From a bacterium (lineage in GTDB: Bacteria; Desulfobacterota; GWC2-55-46): a stretch of DNA of 7,806 nucleotides. The notes under the pieces were generated by a model that ran no database searches, was not told the DNA's origin, and was given only the letters and a program-made list of their open reading frames with translations. The position numbers and the translations under genes were made by a program. The DNA is taken from assembly GCA_027310325.1 (NCBI GenBank), contig DAIDBB010000373.1, positions 1 to 7,806 of the forward strand, given 5' to 3'. Shown here piece by piece: positions 6,495 to 7,806 of the stretch (within the stretch, counting starts at the first letter, position 1; each line of letters opens with the position of its first letter).

Positions 6495-7364
6495 TCAGGA
6501 ACCGCTTTTGAAACGCCTCCTTGAAAAGGCCAAGATCCTCCGTCCCCATACGGCTATGAATACCGCCGACACGAATATGACCTCGAGAAGAAATCCTACA
6601 AGAAGCGCGTAATTTACGACATACTTGCCTGTTACCGGATCGTACGTGGCGCAAAAGTACGCTATCTTGGTTATAAGCGACGCGCTCTTGGCGGACTCGG
6701 GCTTTCCGTTAAGAAGCTCTTCAAGCCTGGTCCCGACGGATGCGCCCTGTGTCCTCACTCCGTATACCTGTTTGTATATGGTCCCGTCCGGCCTTACGAT
6801 AGATACCATATCGATATGGTCGAAGCCGCCCTCCGCGTTCTTCCTGTAAAAGTAGCCGAACTGTCCTGTAAGCCTGGCGATAGTCGCCTCATCCGAAGTC
6901 GCGAACCTGAAGCCCTTGAAATCCCGGGTAAAGCGCCCTCCGTATTCCCTCAGGTTCTTGGAGGTGTCACGTGCCGGGTCGAAGGCGATAGTGAGGACGT
7001 TAAAACGGTCGCCGAGCTTACCCCTCGCGCCGTCTACGGCCTTTTTCAGTTCCGCCGTGATGGTGGGGCAGACGCTATCGCAGCTCGTATAGGCGAAACC
7101 GACTACCAGTGGCTTGTTTGTCTTAAAATATTCGCTCAGCTCAAACCTTAACCCATCCTGGTCCACAAGGGAATAATCGCCAAGCTTTACGCCTTCGGCC
7201 TTTGTCGAATTCTCAAAGGCCTTCCGCATCACCTCTATGTCGGCGTTCTGCCCGGCAAAAGCGCCCAGGGGCATGAGGACTGCAAGGGAAAGAATGAGGT
7301 ACGCGAGCTTATTGCGTAATTTCATCAGTTTGAAAATACCAGGGAGCGCCCGGCTCCGATTCAT
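6495..7364 (-). CDS. SCO1/SenC-family copper chaperone/thiol protein for oxidase CuA assembly, with C-terminal membrane anchor
   Basis: Thioredoxin-fold protein that binds copper and helps build the CuA centre of heme-copper oxidases outside the cytoplasmic membrane. Of 289 residues, about 15-38 form a signal or anchor ending AFAGQ. The SCO fold covers about 55-220, with the metal-binding CDSVC (C95, C99) and the third ligand His183 in GFDHID. FCATYDPVTGKY (237-248) is a late motif seen in bacterial members, and a second membrane helix spans about 252-273, ending in a basic tail. The first ATG (7362-7364) has AAGGTG five bases upstream. A second ATG at codon 14 would give a more standard signal peptide but has no clear ribosome binding site. 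It follows the oxidase terminator and is the first gene of the unit that includes fusion copy 2, tying that unit to oxygen respiration. Confidence 0.93.
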   Translation of the reverse strand: MNRSRALPGIFKLMKLRNKLAYLILSLAVLMPLGAFAGQNADIEVMRKAFENSTKAEGVKLGDYSLVDQDGLRFELSEYFKTNKPLVVGFAYTSCDSVCPTITAELKKAVDGARGKLGDRFNVLTIAFDPARDTSKNLREYGGRFTRDFKGFRFATSDEATIARLTGQFGYFYRKNAEGGFDHIDMVSIVRPDGTIYKQVYGVRTQGASVGTRLEELLNGKPESAKSASLITKIAYFCATYDPVTGKYVVNYALLVGFLLEVIFVSAVFIAVWGRRILAFSRRRFKSGS

Positions 7365-7397
7365 GAGAACACCTTAGCGATTTAGTCAATTATTCAT

Positions 7398-7439
7398 ATA
7401 ATATCCGTAACGCGTGAAGCAATGTATGATTTTTATCAA
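7398..7439 (-). promoter_or_regulatory. FNR/CRP-family site and -10 element upstream of the SCO gene
   Basis: On the minus strand TTGAT-AAAA-ATCAT (7426-7439) matches the FNR consensus TTGAT-N4-ATCAA at 9 of 10 fixed bases. A TATTAT -10 element (7398-7403) predicts a start at 7391, which puts the centre of the site at -41.5, the standard class II activation position. There is no good -35 element, as expected for an activator-dependent promoter. The leader would be 27 bases, enough to include the AAGGTG ribosome binding site of the first SCO ATG. Regulation by oxygen or nitric oxide is inferred. Confidence 0.6.
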
Positions 7440-7475
7440 TACAAAGCCTTTTTACCGCCGGCAATTTTCAGTCCG

Positions 7476-7494
7476 TAAGATATTATTTATCTTA
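7476..7494. repeat. Operator-like 7-bp inverted repeat upstream of the SCO gene
   Basis: TAAGATA and TATCTTA (7476-7482 and 7488-7494) are perfect complements around five bases. The repeat overlaps the predicted start site of the distal candidate promoter (7497-7525), where a repressor would block initiation. It lies in an AT-rich stretch, so a chance palindrome is possible. Confidence 0.35.
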
Positions 7495-7496
7495 TT

Positions 7497-7525
7497 ATTT
7501 TAACATTTGCGGCGGAAAATTACAA
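7497..7525 (-). promoter_or_regulatory. Second, distal candidate promoter for the SCO unit
   Basis: A TTGTAA -35 element (7520-7525) is followed after 17 bases by TAAAAT (7497-7502) on the minus strand. Initiation would be near 7490, just past the oxidase terminator, with a leader of about 126 bases. Both elements are reasonable matches, but the AT-rich context makes chance matches common. Confidence 0.4.
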
Positions 7526-7537
7526 ACCGCGGGTCCC

Positions 7538-7572
7538 AAAAAAAGCGGGGCCGCTAAAGAGCGGCCCCGCTT
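7538..7572 (-). terminator. Rho-independent terminator of the oxidase unit
   Basis: A perfect 12-bp stem (7543-7554 with 7561-7572, core GCGGGGCCGC) has a 6-base loop and is followed on the minus strand by seven T residues (7538-7544). It lies 27 bases after the oxidase stop codon. This is a textbook intrinsic terminator and separates the oxidase transcript from the SCO unit. Confidence 0.92.
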
Positions 7573-7598
7573 CCAAAAGGGAGTCCTGAATATGTTGC

Positions 7599-7806
7599 CT
7601 AACCTTCTATCCGCTCGCCGAAAAGGATAGAGCCGAAGGATATCAATATGAAGAGGAGTCCTCCGATGACGGCGAGGATCGCGGTTATAGCGAAAGCGCT
7701 CAGGAACAGGAACGCCGTCGGGTCGAATGTGAACGGGAACGCGGAGCCCGAGAACGTCACGTCATAATGCCTTCTCGGTATGCCGAAGATGCCCGAGCTC
7801 ATCATG
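7599..7806 (-). CDS. Heme-copper oxidase subunit I, C-terminal end only (N-terminal part outside window)
   Basis: The last 68 residues or so of a membrane protein whose start is beyond base 7806; the Met codons at its visible edge are probably internal. GIFGIPRRHYDV corresponds to the GMPRRYxDY segment that precedes the last helices of cytochrome oxidase subunit I. It is followed by about 15 residues and one long hydrophobic helix (FLFLSAFAITAILAVIGGLL and on), ending GERIEG. The heme and copper ligands lie upstream and cannot be seen, so the A or B subtype is uncertain. The adjacent SCO gene, which serves CuA assembly, supports a cytochrome c type oxidase and suggests that a CuA subunit II gene lies nearby. 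It ends with TAG or TAA just before the strong terminator. Confidence 0.68.
   Translation of the reverse strand, partial: MMSSGIFGIPRRHYDVTFSGSAFPFTFDPTAFLFLSAFAITAILAVIGGLLFILISFGSILFGERIEG

Overview
All convincing genes lie on the minus strand, so transcription runs from high to low coordinates. The window looks like an uncultured or little-studied respiratory bacterium of moderate GC content. A tRNA-Leu/tig/clpP order, a copper-dependent oxidase with a SCO protein, and cytochrome b proteins fused to heterodisulfide-reductase-type iron-sulfur modules together suggest a Nitrospirota- or Desulfobacterota-like lineage. That placement is a guess from gene content only.

Right part (7806 down to about 4313): the window opens with the C-terminal end of a heme-copper oxidase subunit I (7599-7806), closed by a strong intrinsic terminator (7538-7572). 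A 173-base gap up to the SCO start then holds two candidate promoters. The nearer one has a near-perfect FNR/CRP-type site centred at -41.5 from the predicted start. It would drive a SCO/SenC copper chaperone (6495-7364), a cytochrome b/ferredoxin/FlpD fusion (4924-6441) and a single-pass membrane protein of unknown function (4313-4906).

Middle (4312 down to 2601): after a 191-base gap with two hairpins comes a second, clearly paralogous cytochrome b/ferredoxin/FlpD fusion (2601-4121). Both fusions keep the four bis-histidine heme b ligands and predicted helices A-F of cytochrome b6. Helices G-H are replaced by a 2x[4Fe-4S] ferredoxin and an MvhD/FlpD-like domain, predicted to be cytoplasmic. 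No Rieske protein or cytochrome c is visible. The most economical reading is a membrane module that moves electrons between the quinone pool and a cytoplasmic iron-sulfur or flavin partner, genetically linked to an oxygen-reducing oxidase. This is the most interesting content of the window.

Left part (2600 down to 1): a sparse stretch contains one small putative membrane or secreted protein (2166-2357). A strong sigma70-type promoter follows (2052-2080), then tRNA-Leu(UAG) (1863-1945), trigger factor (516-1811) and the first 154 codons of ClpP (1-462). This is ordinary housekeeping: nascent-chain folding and proteolysis, probably transcribed as tRNA-tig-clpP. I see no CRISPR, insertion sequence, integrase, rRNA or origin.
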